DNA of 64,000 nucleotides from Novosphingobium sp. Rr 2-17 (GTDB taxonomy: Bacteria > Pseudomonadota > Alphaproteobacteria > Sphingomonadales > Sphingomonadaceae): NCBI RefSeq assembly GCF_000272475.1, contig NZ_AKFJ01000010.1:62001-126000 (forward strand). The letters run 5' to 3'. The notes under the pieces are model-generated. The model was not told the DNA's origin. It searched no databases and saw nothing but the letters and a program-made list of their open reading frames with translations. Numbering within the stretch: position 1 is the first letter of the stretch; each line of letters starts with the position of its first letter. Below are positions 1 to 9,236 of this stretch, one piece after another. A program made the translations under genes and the position numbers.

Positions 1-1
1 A

Positions 2-1366
2 GATCGTGCATCGGTTGAGGAGCAACTGGCCGCGATGCGAGATCAGATGCAGGCTATGGCAAACCGAATCGATACGCTGGAAGGCGAGTTGGCCGAAGCA
101 AAAGCTAAGACGCAAGCCGCCACAGAGGTAGCGCAAAACGCTACGCAATCGGCGCAAGCCGCTACGGTCACGGCACAGGCCGCCACGCAAACCGCGACGG
201 CCGCTCAGGTCGCGGCGGCCAAGACGCCGCAAGTGGAAGTATCGTGGAAAGGCGCGCCTGAACTCAAAAGCGACAACGGCTGGAGCTTCAAGCCGCGCGG
301 GCGTGTGCAAATCGATGTGGGCCACGTCAGTGGGCCTTCGGGCCTGACTGAGAGCGAGAAGGCCCACTTGGGGACTAGCGTGGAACTGCGCCGCGCCTTC
401 CTGGGTGTCGAAGGCACGATGCCGGGCGGGTTCGGCTATCGCTCCGAGATCGACGTGTCCGGATCGAGCGTCGTCATCAACGACATGTACCTGACTTACA
501 AAGCCAACAAAGACGTGACTTTGGTGCTGGGCAACCAGAAGCCGAACTGGGGGCTGGAAGAGCTGACCAGCGACTTGTTCACCAGCTTCATGGAACGATC
601 GGACTTTTCGCAGGCGTTCGGTTTCGAGCGGCGCGTGGGCCTCAACGCGCAGTATTCGGGGAAGCTGCTGGTAGCACAACTGGGTGTCTTCACCGACGAT
701 GCCAACTCGCTAGGAAGCGACAGCGACAAGTCGTGGAGCGTCGATGGGCGCTTGGTAGCGATGCCGCAGGTTGCGGGTGGTACGCTGCACCTGGGCGGCT
801 CGATCCACTACCGCGAACTTGGTAATTCGATCACTTCGGTAACGTACCAGACGCGACCCTTGGTCCACACCAGCGATGTACGATTTCTCTCGGCCAGTAT
901 CACCGGGGCTACCAGCGAGTTGGGGATCGGGGCGGAGGGTGCTTACGTCAACGGGCGCTTCCACGCCACGGCTGAGAACTACTGGCAGACGGTCGGCCGC
1001 GCCGGCTACGCCAATCCCACATTCCAGGGCGGTTACGTCGAGGTCGGCTATATGCTGACTAAGGACGAGACAGCCTACAAGGCGGGCGTTTATGAGCGCA
1101 TCCGTCCCAAGCATGGCTTCGACAAGGGCGGCATCGGCGCGATCCAGGTCAATGCGCGCTACAACTGGCTCGATCTCGAGGATGCCGGCATCAAGGGTGG
1201 GCGGGAGCAGACGGCGGCGCTTTCGGCGATCTGGATACCCATGGACTACGTGCGTTTCATCCTCGACTACGGCCATATCTGGGTGAAGGACTCCCCCGTA
1301 ACAGCCAATGGCCGCGCCAATTATGGCGTCGATTCCTTAGGTTTGCGGACCCAAATCGACTTTTAA
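2..1366 (+). CDS. Phosphate-selective porin (OprP/OprO type), 5' end outside window
   Basis: Outer-membrane anion channel expected to admit phosphate or polyphosphate. The frame is open from base 2, and residues DRASVEEQLAAM precede the first ATG at 35, so the true start and signal peptide lie upstream of the window. The N-terminal part is a short heptad-like coiled coil followed by an Ala/Thr/Gln-rich linker. From about base 230 comes the porin domain with the PRGRVQID type entry strand, and the protein ends in an aromatic residue (TQIDF) as expected for a beta-barrel. It lies 118 bp before pstS in the same direction, which supports a phosphate role. A Pho box before this gene would be off-window. 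Confidence 0.82.
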   Translation, partial: DRASVEEQLAAMRDQMQAMANRIDTLEGELAEAKAKTQAATEVAQNATQSAQAATVTAQAATQTATAAQVAAAKTPQVEVSWKGAPELKSDNGWSFKPRGRVQIDVGHVSGPSGLTESEKAHLGTSVELRRAFLGVEGTMPGGFGYRSEIDVSGSSVVINDMYLTYKANKDVTLVLGNQKPNWGLEELTSDLFTSFMERSDFSQAFGFERRVGLNAQYSGKLLVAQLGVFTDDANSLGSDSDKSWSVDGRLVAMPQVAGGTLHLGGSIHYRELGNSITSVTYQTRPLVHTSDVRFLSASITGATSELGIGAEGAYVNGRFHATAENYWQTVGRAGYANPTFQGGYVEVGYMLTKDETAYKAGVYERIRPKHGFDKGGIGAIQVNARYNWLDLEDAGIKGGREQTAALSAIWIPMDYVRFILDYGHIWVKDSPVTANGRANYGVDSLGLRTQIDF

Positions 1367-1406
1367 ATTCCGAGCAACTTTCGCCTAAAACTGCCCAACG
1401 GAGTCG

Positions 1407-1435
1407 ATGTCACCTTTTCGTCATGGAAGTGTCAT
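1407..1435 (+). promoter_or_regulatory. Pho box (PhoB binding site) upstream of pstS
   Basis: Three heptamers, ATGTCAC (1407), TCGTCAT (1418) and GTGTCAT (1429), repeat at exactly 11-bp intervals. This is the spacing of PhoB direct repeats (consensus CTGTCAT with 4-bp spacers). The site ends 49 bp before the pstS ATG, a sensible place for PhoB activation of the pst operon. Confidence 0.82.
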
Positions 1436-1484
1436 CGTACCCCAATAGGGGCATCCCAAGAGTAACGCCCAAGGGGTAACGCTA

Positions 1485-2540
1485 ATGTTTTCGTCGCAAT
1501 CGACCAAGACCGTGATCTTCGCTGCCGCCTCCGTCCTCGCGCTCAGCGCGTGTGGCGGTTCGGGCGGATCGTCCGCTGGTGCCTCGCGTGATTACGTCAC
1601 TGGCGTTGGCTCATCCACGGTCTACCCCTTCGCTACGGCCGTTGCCGAGGCTTACGCCAAGACCGGCGTGAAAAGCCCCGTCATCGAATCGACCGGAACC
1701 GGCGCGGGCATGAAGCTGTTCTGCGCGGGCGTCGGCGCCCAGCACCCTGACGTCGAAGACGCCTCGCGCCGGATCAAGAAGTCCGAATACGACGAGTGCG
1801 TGAAGAACGGCGTCAAGGAAATCGTCGAAATCCAGGTCGGCATCGACGGCATCGCGTTTGCCGAATCCAAGAAGGGTCCAGGCTTCAAGCTGACCCCAAC
1901 CGATATCTATAAGGCGCTGGCCGCCAACCCGTTCGGCAAGCCCAACACGGCCAAGACCTGGAAGGACGTGAACCCGTCGCTCCCGAACGAGCCGATCCTG
2001 GTTTACGGCCCGCCGTCGACCTCGGGCACGCGCGATGCGCTCAAGGAGCTGATCCTCGAAGCCGGTTGCAAGACCGATGCGAGCGTCAAGGCGCTAAAGG
2101 ACACCGACAAGAACAAGTACGAGGCGATCTGCCACGACATCCGCGAGGACGGCCCTTATGTGGACGCCGGCGAGAACGACAACCTGATCGTCCAGAAGAT
2201 CTCGCAAAATCCCAAGGCGATGGGCATCTTTGGCTATTCGTTCCTGGAAGAGAACCCCGACAGCCTGACCGGCATTCCGATGTCGGGCGTAACGCCGACC
2301 TACCAGACCATCTCGGACTACACCTATCCCGGCGCTCGCCCGCTTTACATCTACGTGAAGAAGCAGCACCTTGCTCCGATCAAGTCGCTTCAGGGCTATG
2401 TCGATACCTGGGTGAAGTCATGGGGGGATAACGGCTTGCTCAAGCAGAAGGGAATGGTCATCGCGCCGGCCGACGTTCGCGCCAAGAGCGCTGACATCGC
2501 CTCGAAGATGACCCCGCTCGATCCCTCGGGCCTGAAGTAA
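1485..2540 (+). CDS. pstS: Phosphate ABC transporter substrate-binding protein PstS
   Basis: Periplasmic high-affinity phosphate-binding component of the PstSCAB importer. It is 351 aa with an N-terminal signal and lipobox LSAC (Cys23), so probably a lipoprotein. Typical PstS signatures are visible: GVGSSTVYPFA near residue 40, STGTGAGMKLFC, and SGTRDALKELI, which form the phosphate cleft. It follows a Pho box and precedes pstC by 34 bp. The ATG at 1485 is preceded by a weak Shine-Dalgarno (aagggg), and the signal peptide begins immediately. Confidence 0.95.
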   Translation: MFSSQSTKTVIFAAASVLALSACGGSGGSSAGASRDYVTGVGSSTVYPFATAVAEAYAKTGVKSPVIESTGTGAGMKLFCAGVGAQHPDVEDASRRIKKSEYDECVKNGVKEIVEIQVGIDGIAFAESKKGPGFKLTPTDIYKALAANPFGKPNTAKTWKDVNPSLPNEPILVYGPPSTSGTRDALKELILEAGCKTDASVKALKDTDKNKYEAICHDIREDGPYVDAGENDNLIVQKISQNPKAMGIFGYSFLEENPDSLTGIPMSGVTPTYQTISDYTYPGARPLYIYVKKQHLAPIKSLQGYVDTWVKSWGDNGLLKQKGMVIAPADVRAKSADIASKMTPLDPSGLK

Positions 2541-2574
2541 GCCAAAGCGAAGCGAAGGCGGCGAACCTACCGAC

Positions 2575-3948
2575 ATGATCCTGACCATCGTCCTGATCGC
2601 GGTCCTGGCCCTCGGCCTGGCCGGATGGTTCGTCGCGCGAGCCAAGGCGAGCGCGCTCTATTCGGGGCGCGGCTCGCTGCACTCGATGCCGGCCTATCAT
2701 GGCTGGCACATGGCGCTGTGGATCCTGGTCCCCGGGCTGATCGCCTGGGGTGCCTGGACCGCGATCCAGCCCGGCCTGGTAGAAAACGCCGTCATGGCCG
2801 ACCCTGTCGCGGCGGGGTTGACCAACGACCCGATGCAACGTGGCGCGATCCTCGCCGAAGCCAAGACTCTGGCGTCAGACCCGTCCGCCGCTGCCTTCAA
2901 TCCAGAGGCGCAAGCGTTGGTCGAACCGATCCGCGCCGCCCAAAGCCGGTTCAGCCTGATCGGTGCGCTGATCATCGCCATCTCCGCGCTGGCGGGTGCC
3001 GGCTACGGCTACACCCGCGTGCGGCCCGCCTTCCGTGCCCGCACCCAGGTTGAGCGCGCGGTGCTGGCCCTGCTGCTGGGCGCATCGCTGCTCGCGATCC
3101 TCACCACCTTCGGCATCGTTGCTTCGCTGGTGTTCGAGGCGGGGATGTTCTTCAAGGACGTCTCGCCAATCGCCTTCCTCACCGGCACCCACTGGTCGCC
3201 GGCGAGTTCGATGGGCGCGAACATCAACGGCAACTTCGGTGCGGTGCCGCTGTTCTGGGGCACGATCTACATCGGCGCGATCATCGCCATGGCCGTCGCC
3301 ATCCCACTCGGCCTGATGAGCGCGGTCTACCTCACCCAGTACGCCACGTTGCGGGCGCGCAAGTGGATCAAGCCGCTGCTCGAAATCCTCGCGGGCATTC
3401 CCACGGTGGTCTACGGCTACTTCGCCGCGCTGACGGTGGCGCCGCTGATCCGCGATTTCGCCGCTTCGATCGGCATGCAGAACCCTTCGACCGAGAGCGC
3501 GCTTGCCGCTGGCCTCGTGATGGGCGTCATGATCATACCGTTCGTGTCTTCGATGGCGGACGATGCCCTGGCCGCCGTCCCCCGCGCAATGAGTGATGGC
3601 TCGCTGGCCTTGGGCGCGACCAAGTCCGAAACGATCCGCATGGTTCTGCTGCCAGCGGCGCTGCCGGGCATCGTTGCCGGCGTGATGCTGGCGATCAGCC
3701 GCGCGATCGGTGAGACCATGATCGTGGTGATGGCCGCCGGCGCTGCCGCCAACTTGTCCGCCAATCCTTTCGCCTCGATGACCACGGTGACGTTCCAGAT
3801 CGTCCAGATGCTCACCGGCGATCAGGAGTTCAACAGCCCCAAGACCTTGTCCGCCTTTGCGCTGGGCCTGGTGCTGTTCATCGTCACCCTCATTCTCAAC
3901 ATCGTCGCCTTGCGCGTCGTAAAGCGGTTCCGCGAAGCCTATGAGTAA
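2575..3948 (+). CDS. pstC: Phosphate ABC transporter permease PstC
   Basis: Inner-membrane permease subunit that pairs with PstA. It is 457 aa, longer than the roughly 320 aa of E. coli PstC because of an N-terminal extension with extra membrane segments (residues 1-25, 45-65, 120-145). The extended form is common in alphaproteobacteria. The C-terminal half carries the binding-protein-dependent transport domain, with the GIPTVVYGYFA segment and the cytoplasmic EAA-type loop (ALGATKSETIRMVLLPAALP) that docks on PstB. Its stop overlaps the pstA start by 8 bp, indicating translational coupling. Confidence 0.95.
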   Translation: MILTIVLIAVLALGLAGWFVARAKASALYSGRGSLHSMPAYHGWHMALWILVPGLIAWGAWTAIQPGLVENAVMADPVAAGLTNDPMQRGAILAEAKTLASDPSAAAFNPEAQALVEPIRAAQSRFSLIGALIIAISALAGAGYGYTRVRPAFRARTQVERAVLALLLGASLLAILTTFGIVASLVFEAGMFFKDVSPIAFLTGTHWSPASSMGANINGNFGAVPLFWGTIYIGAIIAMAVAIPLGLMSAVYLTQYATLRARKWIKPLLEILAGIPTVVYGYFAALTVAPLIRDFAASIGMQNPSTESALAAGLVMGVMIIPFVSSMADDALAAVPRAMSDGSLALGATKSETIRMVLLPAALPGIVAGVMLAISRAIGETMIVVMAAGAAANLSANPFASMTTVTFQIVQMLTGDQEFNSPKTLSAFALGLVLFIVTLILNIVALRVVKRFREAYE

Positions 3949-4828
3949 GCTCGACTGGCACTCGCCCGAAGCGGCCAAGCGTCTCAACAAACGCCACGCT
4001 TCGGAGCGCCGCTTCAAATTCCTCGGTATGGGTGCCGTCATCCTGTCGCTGGGGTTCCTGGCGTTCCTGATGATCATCATGCTCAAGGACGGTCTGGGCG
4101 GTCTCGACTGGCGCTTCCTGTCCGGCTCGGATTCAACCGATGCGTCGGTCGCCGGCGTCTGGGGGGCTGCTAAAGGCTCGCTCCTGACGATGGGCGTCAC
4201 TTTGCTGCTCAGCTTCCCGATGGGCGTGCTGGCGGCGATCTACCTCGAAGAATTCGCCCCGCGCAGCCGCTGGATCGAATGGGTCGAAGTGTCGATCAAC
4301 AACCTTGCGGCCGTGCCCTCGATCATTTTCGGCCTGCTGGGCCTGGCGGTGTTCATCAACACCTTTCATATGCCGCGCTCCTCGCCGCTGGTGGGGGGCT
4401 TGACCCTGGCGCTGATGACGATGCCGGTCATCGTCATTTCCGGACGCAACGCGATCAAGGCCGTGCCGCCCTCGATCCGTGACGCCGCGCTGGCCGTGGG
4501 CGCCAGCCGGGTGCAGACCGTGTTCCACCATGTCCTGCCGCTGGCGCTGCCCGGCATCCTCACCGGCACCATCATCGGCATGGCCCGCGCCCTGGGTGAG
4601 ACGGCGCCATTGCTGATGATCGGCATGCGCGCCTTCGTCGCCACCCCGCCCGACGGCCTCACGTCGCCGTCCAGTGTGTTGCCGATGCAGATTTTTCTGT
4701 GGTCCGACGAAATCGACAAGGCTTTCGTCCGGAACACATCCGCCGCCATCATCGTGTTGCTGGTCTTCCTGCTCGCCATGAATGGTATTGCGATCTATCT
4801 TCGAAACAAATTCGAAGTCCGCTGGTAG
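3941..4828 (+). CDS. pstA: Phosphate ABC transporter permease PstA
   Basis: Second permease of the PstSCAB importer, 295 aa, about the usual family length. About six membrane segments are visible, with the [16 protein letters not shown] segment and an EAA loop near residues 175-205 ([23 protein letters not shown]) that contacts the ATPase. The start overlaps pstC (ATGAGTAA) and pstB begins 4 bp after the stop, so the genes are co-translated. Confidence 0.95.
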   Translation: MSKLDWHSPEAAKRLNKRHASERRFKFLGMGAVILSLGFLAFLMIIMLKDGLGGLDWRFLSGSDSTDASVAGVWGAAKGSLLTMGVTLLLSFPMGVLAAIYLEEFAPRSRWIEWVEVSINNLAAVPSIIFGLLGLAVFINTFHMPRSSPLVGGLTLALMTMPVIVISGRNAIKAVPPSIRDAALAVGASRVQTVFHHVLPLALPGILTGTIIGMARALGETAPLLMIGMRAFVATPPDGLTSPSSVLPMQIFLWSDEIDKAFVRNTSAAIIVLLVFLLAMNGIAIYLRNKFEVRW

Positions 4829-4832
4829 GGAC

Positions 4833-5594
<762 letters not shown>

Positions 5595-5621
5595 GTGATC
5601 GCAAGGCACAGGAACCACGCC

Positions 5622-6323
5622 ATGGTCGATCATACCGTCAAGGCCTTCGACAGCGAGATCGGGCAGCTTCGCGGCCTTGTCGCCGAGATGGGCGGGCTTG
5701 CCGAAGTCGCGATCCGCGACGCTATCACTGCGCTCGTCCAGCATGACGAGGCGTTGGCCGCGCAAGTCGTCGCTGCCGATGCCAAGCTGGATGCGCTCGA
5801 AGCCGAAGTCGATCGCCTCGCCGTGCGGACGATCGCCTTGCGCGCGCCGATGGCCGACGATCTGCGTGATGTCATCGCCGCGCTCAAAATCTCGGGCGTG
5901 ATCGAGCGTATCGGCGATTACGCCAAGAACATCGCCAAGCGCGCCGCGACGCTCGAGGGGCGCAACAAGATCGAACCAGTCACGCTGGTGCCGGCGATGG
6001 CCGATATCGCAGAATCGATGGTGCGCGATGTTCTCAACGCCTACGGATCGCGCGATGCGCCGCTGGCGGTCGAGGTCATCCGCCGCGACCAGAAGCTGGA
6101 TCAGTTCTACAACACGTTGTTCCGCTCGCTGCTGACCCACATGATGGAGAACCCGGCGACGATCACCAGCGCCGCGCAATTGCTGTTCATCGCCCGCAAC
6201 CTCGAACGCATCGGCGATCACGCCACCAACGTGGCGGAAATCGTCTATTACGCTGCGACCGGCGAATATTGCACCGAGCGCGATTCGCTGACCGACGATA
6301 CCGGCCTGGGGATCAAGGCATGA
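5622..6323 (+). CDS. phoU: Phosphate signalling protein PhoU
   Basis: Peripheral protein that links Pst transport state to the PhoR/PhoB two-component system and represses the Pho regulon when phosphate is plentiful. It is 233 aa, with the two three-helix repeats of the family; the metal-cluster acidic motifs appear as VIERIGDYAKNIAKR in the first repeat and NLERIGDHATNVAE in the second. The ATG at 5622 has a GGA Shine-Dalgarno 8 bp upstream. A GTG at 5595 would add 9 unconserved residues. The stop overlaps phoB (ATGA). Confidence 0.95.
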   Translation: MVDHTVKAFDSEIGQLRGLVAEMGGLAEVAIRDAITALVQHDEALAAQVVAADAKLDALEAEVDRLAVRTIALRAPMADDLRDVIAALKISGVIERIGDYAKNIAKRAATLEGRNKIEPVTLVPAMADIAESMVRDVLNAYGSRDAPLAVEVIRRDQKLDQFYNTLFRSLLTHMMENPATITSAAQLLFIARNLERIGDHATNVAEIVYYAATGEYCTERDSLTDDTGLGIKA

Positions 6324-7009
6324 ACGCTGCCTCGGTCCTCGTCGTCGAAGACGATGCCGCTCTGTGCGAATTGCTCACCTGGAACCTCTCGGCAGAGGGC
6401 TACAATGTGCGGTCCACCGGCGACGGTGAGGAAGCGCTGGTCATGGTGCGCGAGCAAATGCCTGATGCGATCGTCCTCGACTGGATGATCGAGCAAGTGC
6501 CCGGCATCGAAGTGTGCCGCCAGTTGCGCAAGGACAAGGAAACCGCGCAGATCCCGATCATCATGGTCACCGCGCGCGGCGAGGAAGAGGACATGATCCG
6601 CGGCCTCAAGACCGGGGCGGACGATTACGTCACCAAGCCGTTCTCGCCCCGCGAACTGCTCGCCCGGATCGAGGCGCTGCTACGCCGTGCCCGTCCATCG
6701 CTGACCGGCAGCGTCCTGCAATGGGGCGATATCGAACTCGACGCCGCCAGCCACCGCGTCCGCCGGGCCGGCGAGCCGTTGCACTTGGGGCCGACGGAGT
6801 TCCGCCTGCTGCGCTACTTCATGGAACGCCCCAACCGGGTGGTATCGCGCCAGCAGATCCTTGACGGTGTGTGGGGCATGGATTCCGACATCGACGAGCG
6901 CACCGTGGACGTCCACATCCGCCGGTTGCGCAAAGCCATCAACCGCGCCACCGATACCGACCCGATCCGCACCGTGCGCGCGGCGGGTTATGCGATGGAT
7001 GTGGCTTAA
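6320..7009 (+). CDS. phoB: Phosphate regulon response regulator PhoB
   Basis: OmpR/PhoB-family transcription factor, 229 aa, that binds Pho boxes after phosphorylation by PhoR. The receiver domain is complete: acidic pair E10/D11/D12, phospho-acceptor D54, switch T84 and Lys106 in VTKPFSP. The winged-helix domain shows GPTEFRLLRYF and DERTVDVHIRRLRKAI, with the RTVRAAGYA hairpin. It overlaps phoU by 4 bp at the end of the pst operon. No phoR kinase lies anywhere in the window, so it is presumably upstream of base 1 or unlinked. Confidence 0.95.
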   Translation: MNAASVLVVEDDAALCELLTWNLSAEGYNVRSTGDGEEALVMVREQMPDAIVLDWMIEQVPGIEVCRQLRKDKETAQIPIIMVTARGEEEDMIRGLKTGADDYVTKPFSPRELLARIEALLRRARPSLTGSVLQWGDIELDAASHRVRRAGEPLHLGPTEFRLLRYFMERPNRVVSRQQILDGVWGMDSDIDERTVDVHIRRLRKAINRATDTDPIRTVRAAGYAMDVA

Positions 7010-7031
7010 GGCCCTAACTTAGGTACGCTTG

Positions 7032-7061
7032 GTGGCGGGAAAGCCTTAGCCGTCCCGCCAC
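7032..7061. terminator. Bidirectional terminator hairpin between phoB and the convergent glycosyltransferase
   Basis: A perfect 9-bp stem, GTGGCGGGA (7032-7040) with TCCCGCCAC (7053-7061), closes a 12-nt loop in the 60-bp gap between two convergent genes. There is no strong T tract, so efficiency is uncertain. Confidence 0.6.
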
Positions 7062-7069
7062 AGCATTCG

Positions 7070-8134
7070 CTAAGCTGCGATTTGTAACAGGGTGCCGTCG
7101 AGCGCAGTTGCGATAGCGGTCTGGAACTGGTCCGTCGCACGTTCCCACGAATAGAGCGAACCCAACGTAGCGGCATCCTCACGCCGGCAAGCGAGAGCGC
7201 TGGCCACTGCTTCGGCTAGATCGTTAGAAAGGGCGCCGGCGCCTTCCGCAACACGATGGTCCACGCCACGACCATCTGCGCCCAGGATGTCGATTGGGCC
7301 AGTGACGGGAAAGGCCGCGACGGGCACGCCGCAAGCCAGCGCTTCGATCATGACTAAGCCGAAGGTGTCGGTCAGGCTCGGGAAGACGAAGCAGTCGGCG
7401 GCACGATAGGCACTTGCCAGCGCTTCGCCCGAAAGCGGGCCGAGGAACAGCGCTTGTGGGTAACGTCGCCGCAGCACGGGCAGATCGGGACCATCGCCGA
7501 CGACTACTTTGGTACCGGGCACGTCGAGGCCGAGGAAGGCTTCCAGGTTCTTCTCAGGCGCGACGCGACCGACGTTGAGCAGTACCGGACCTGCCAGATC
7601 GGTCAGGGCAGGATGCTTATCGCCGTCCGGTCGGAACAGCGCGTGGTCGATGCCCCGTCCCCACGGAAAAATTGGCCCAATGCCGCGCTGTTCCAGCTCT
7701 TGGGCAAAGCTGCGGGTAGAAACCATGATCGCGCTGCTGGGTGCATGAAAGCGTTGCAGTAGCGGCCAGAACCGCTCGGCCGAAAGGCGGGTGCGGACGG
7801 CGGCATATTCGGCAAAGCGCGTGTGGAAGGCACTGGTGAATGGCACCCCGCGTGACAGGCACCAACCGCGCGCGGCCCAGCCGATCGGGCCTTCGGTGGC
7901 GATGTGGACTACGTCTGGTGCGGATTTGTCGAGCATGCGCCGCAAGCGCGGACGCGGCGCCACGGCCAGCCGGATCGAGCCATAGCCAGGCATCGGCACA
8001 GTCAGGAAACGGTCTGGCGAGATCACGTCCACCGCAACGTCGCGGCGCGACAATTCGCTGATCGTTTCGGCCAGCGAGCGGACGACGCCGTTGACTTGCG
8101 GCATCCAGGCGTCGGTCGCCAGGGCAAGTTTCAC
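7070..8134 (-). CDS. GT4 glycosyltransferase, probable Agt-type diacylglycerol glycosyltransferase
   Basis: Retaining GT-B glycosyltransferase, 354 aa. The N-terminus has the TDAWMPQVNGVVRSL start typical of GT4 enzymes of the SqdX/mannosyltransferase type. The C-terminal donor domain has GRVAPEKN and a D-x7-E version of the E-x7-E motif (DTFGLVMIEALACG). Its start overlaps the stop of a PlcP-like phosphatase gene by 4 bp, so both are translated from one mRNA. Known alphaproteobacterial plcP-agt pairs degrade phospholipids and glycosylate the resulting diacylglycerol under phosphate starvation. That role is inferred from context; a lipid or polysaccharide mannosyltransferase is the main alternative. 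Confidence 0.8.
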   Translation of the reverse strand: MKLALATDAWMPQVNGVVRSLAETISELSRRDVAVDVISPDRFLTVPMPGYGSIRLAVAPRPRLRRMLDKSAPDVVHIATEGPIGWAARGWCLSRGVPFTSAFHTRFAEYAAVRTRLSAERFWPLLQRFHAPSSAIMVSTRSFAQELEQRGIGPIFPWGRGIDHALFRPDGDKHPALTDLAGPVLLNVGRVAPEKNLEAFLGLDVPGTKVVVGDGPDLPVLRRRYPQALFLGPLSGEALASAYRAADCFVFPSLTDTFGLVMIEALACGVPVAAFPVTGPIDILGADGRGVDHRVAEGAGALSNDLAEAVASALACRREDAATLGSLYSWERATDQFQTAIATALDGTLLQIAA

Positions 8135-9018
8135 GCAGCAACCTCTGCTGTTTGTTCGAGGCGAGCATCACGACCGGCAGCTTCGGCCACCCAATCGATG
8201 ATCGCCATATGGCCTTCGAAGTCCTCGGACAGCGCGGTGCAGCTTTCCACCCAATCGCCGTCGTTGTAGTACGTGATGCCGCTGAACTCCCGGATTTCGG
8301 CGCAGTGGATGTGGCCGCACACCACGCCGTCAAACCCGCGCGAGATGGCTTCGCTGGCAACCGCCTCTTCGTAGCTGCCGATGAATTGGACTGCGTTCTT
8401 GACCTTCTTCTTCAGATAGGCGGAAAGTGACCAGTAGGGCATCTTCAAGCGGCGGCGCACAGCGTTAAAGGCGATATTGGCGCGCAGCAGCACGCTGTAG
8501 GCCGTATCCCCCAGGAAGGCGAGCCAGCGAGCGTAAAGCACCACGCCATCGAAGGCATCGCCGTGCGTCACTAGCAGCCGGCGCCCATCGACGGTTTCGT
8601 GCACCGCCTCCAGGACCAGTTCCACGCCGCCGAAGGTCATGCCGGCATAGTCGCGCAGCATCTCGTCATGGTTGCCGGCGATGAAGACCACGCGCGTACC
8701 GCGATGCGCCATCTTCAAAATGCGGCGTACGACTTCGTTGTGGGCATCGGGCCAATACCAGCCCTTGCGCAGCCGCCAGCCATCAACGATGTCGCCAACA
8801 AGATAGAGCGTCTCACATTCGATCGCGCGCAGGAAATCGACCAGCATCGCCGCATTGCAGCCGCGCGTGCCAAGATGGATGTCGGATATCCAGATGGTCC
8901 GATATTTGCGCTTGGGCCGAAAGCCCTTGGGATCGGGCAAATCCAGCCAGGCTGGAATGGACATACCCGTCGCCGGTCCGGTCAGTCGTTCGAGAAGGGT
9001 GTCCGCAGGTTCCCGCAT
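8131..9018 (-). CDS. Calcineurin-like metallophosphoesterase, PlcP-type phospholipase C (LpxH-like fold)
   Basis: Predicted cytoplasmic dinuclear-metal phosphoesterase of 295 aa. All family metal motifs are present: SDIHLG (D-x-H), GDIVDGW, GNHDE, THGDAFDG and GHIHCAEI. The segment KYRTIWISDIHLGTRGCNA matches the PlcP subgroup known from Sinorhizobium meliloti, which cleaves phosphatidylcholine and related lipids to diacylglycerol when phosphate is short. LpxH-type UDP-diacylglucosamine hydrolase is the related alternative, but the coupled glycosyltransferase, the Pho-box-like repeats upstream and the neighbouring pst-pho block favour PlcP. First gene of a two-gene operon with the GT4 gene. 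Confidence 0.82.
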   Translation of the reverse strand: MREPADTLLERLTGPATGMSIPAWLDLPDPKGFRPKRKYRTIWISDIHLGTRGCNAAMLVDFLRAIECETLYLVGDIVDGWRLRKGWYWPDAHNEVVRRILKMAHRGTRVVFIAGNHDEMLRDYAGMTFGGVELVLEAVHETVDGRRLLVTHGDAFDGVVLYARWLAFLGDTAYSVLLRANIAFNAVRRRLKMPYWSLSAYLKKKVKNAVQFIGSYEEAVASEAISRGFDGVVCGHIHCAEIREFSGITYYNDGDWVESCTALSEDFEGHMAIIDWVAEAAGRDARLEQTAEVAA

Positions 9019-9074
9019 CGGTCTGGCTCCCTGTTTCAGCTATTTGCCCAATGTCACTGGTGCGTTGCGCGGTA

Positions 9075-9103
9075 GTGACGGTTGCGCGTCGTTTCGGTGA
9101 CAA
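9075..9103 (-). promoter_or_regulatory. Candidate Pho box facing the plcP-like operon
   Basis: Read on the minus strand, TTGTCAC (9103-9097) and CCGTCAC (9081-9075) are 22 bp apart, two turns of the 11-bp PhoB repeat, with a poor unit between them. The site ends 57 bp before the metallophosphoesterase start. Confidence 0.5.
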
Positions 9104-9122
9104 TCGACGGGCCTGAACCAGC

Positions 9123-9162
9123 ATTTCACGACCGTGTCGCCGATATGTCACCTCTTCGTCAT
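9123..9162 (+). promoter_or_regulatory. Candidate Pho box facing the atypical response regulator
   Basis: Heptamers ATTTCAC (9123), GTGTCGC (9134), ATGTCAC (9145) and TCGTCAT (9156) recur every 11 bp. The last two are identical to the first two heptamers of the pstS Pho box. The array ends 75 bp before the response regulator start. Confidence 0.65.
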
Positions 9163-9236
9163 ACTCGCCCGGCAGAGAACCGGCGGACGGCAGCGAGGGG
9201 CGGGGCCGTCAAGGGAAGGCTCGGGCAAACGGGGCG

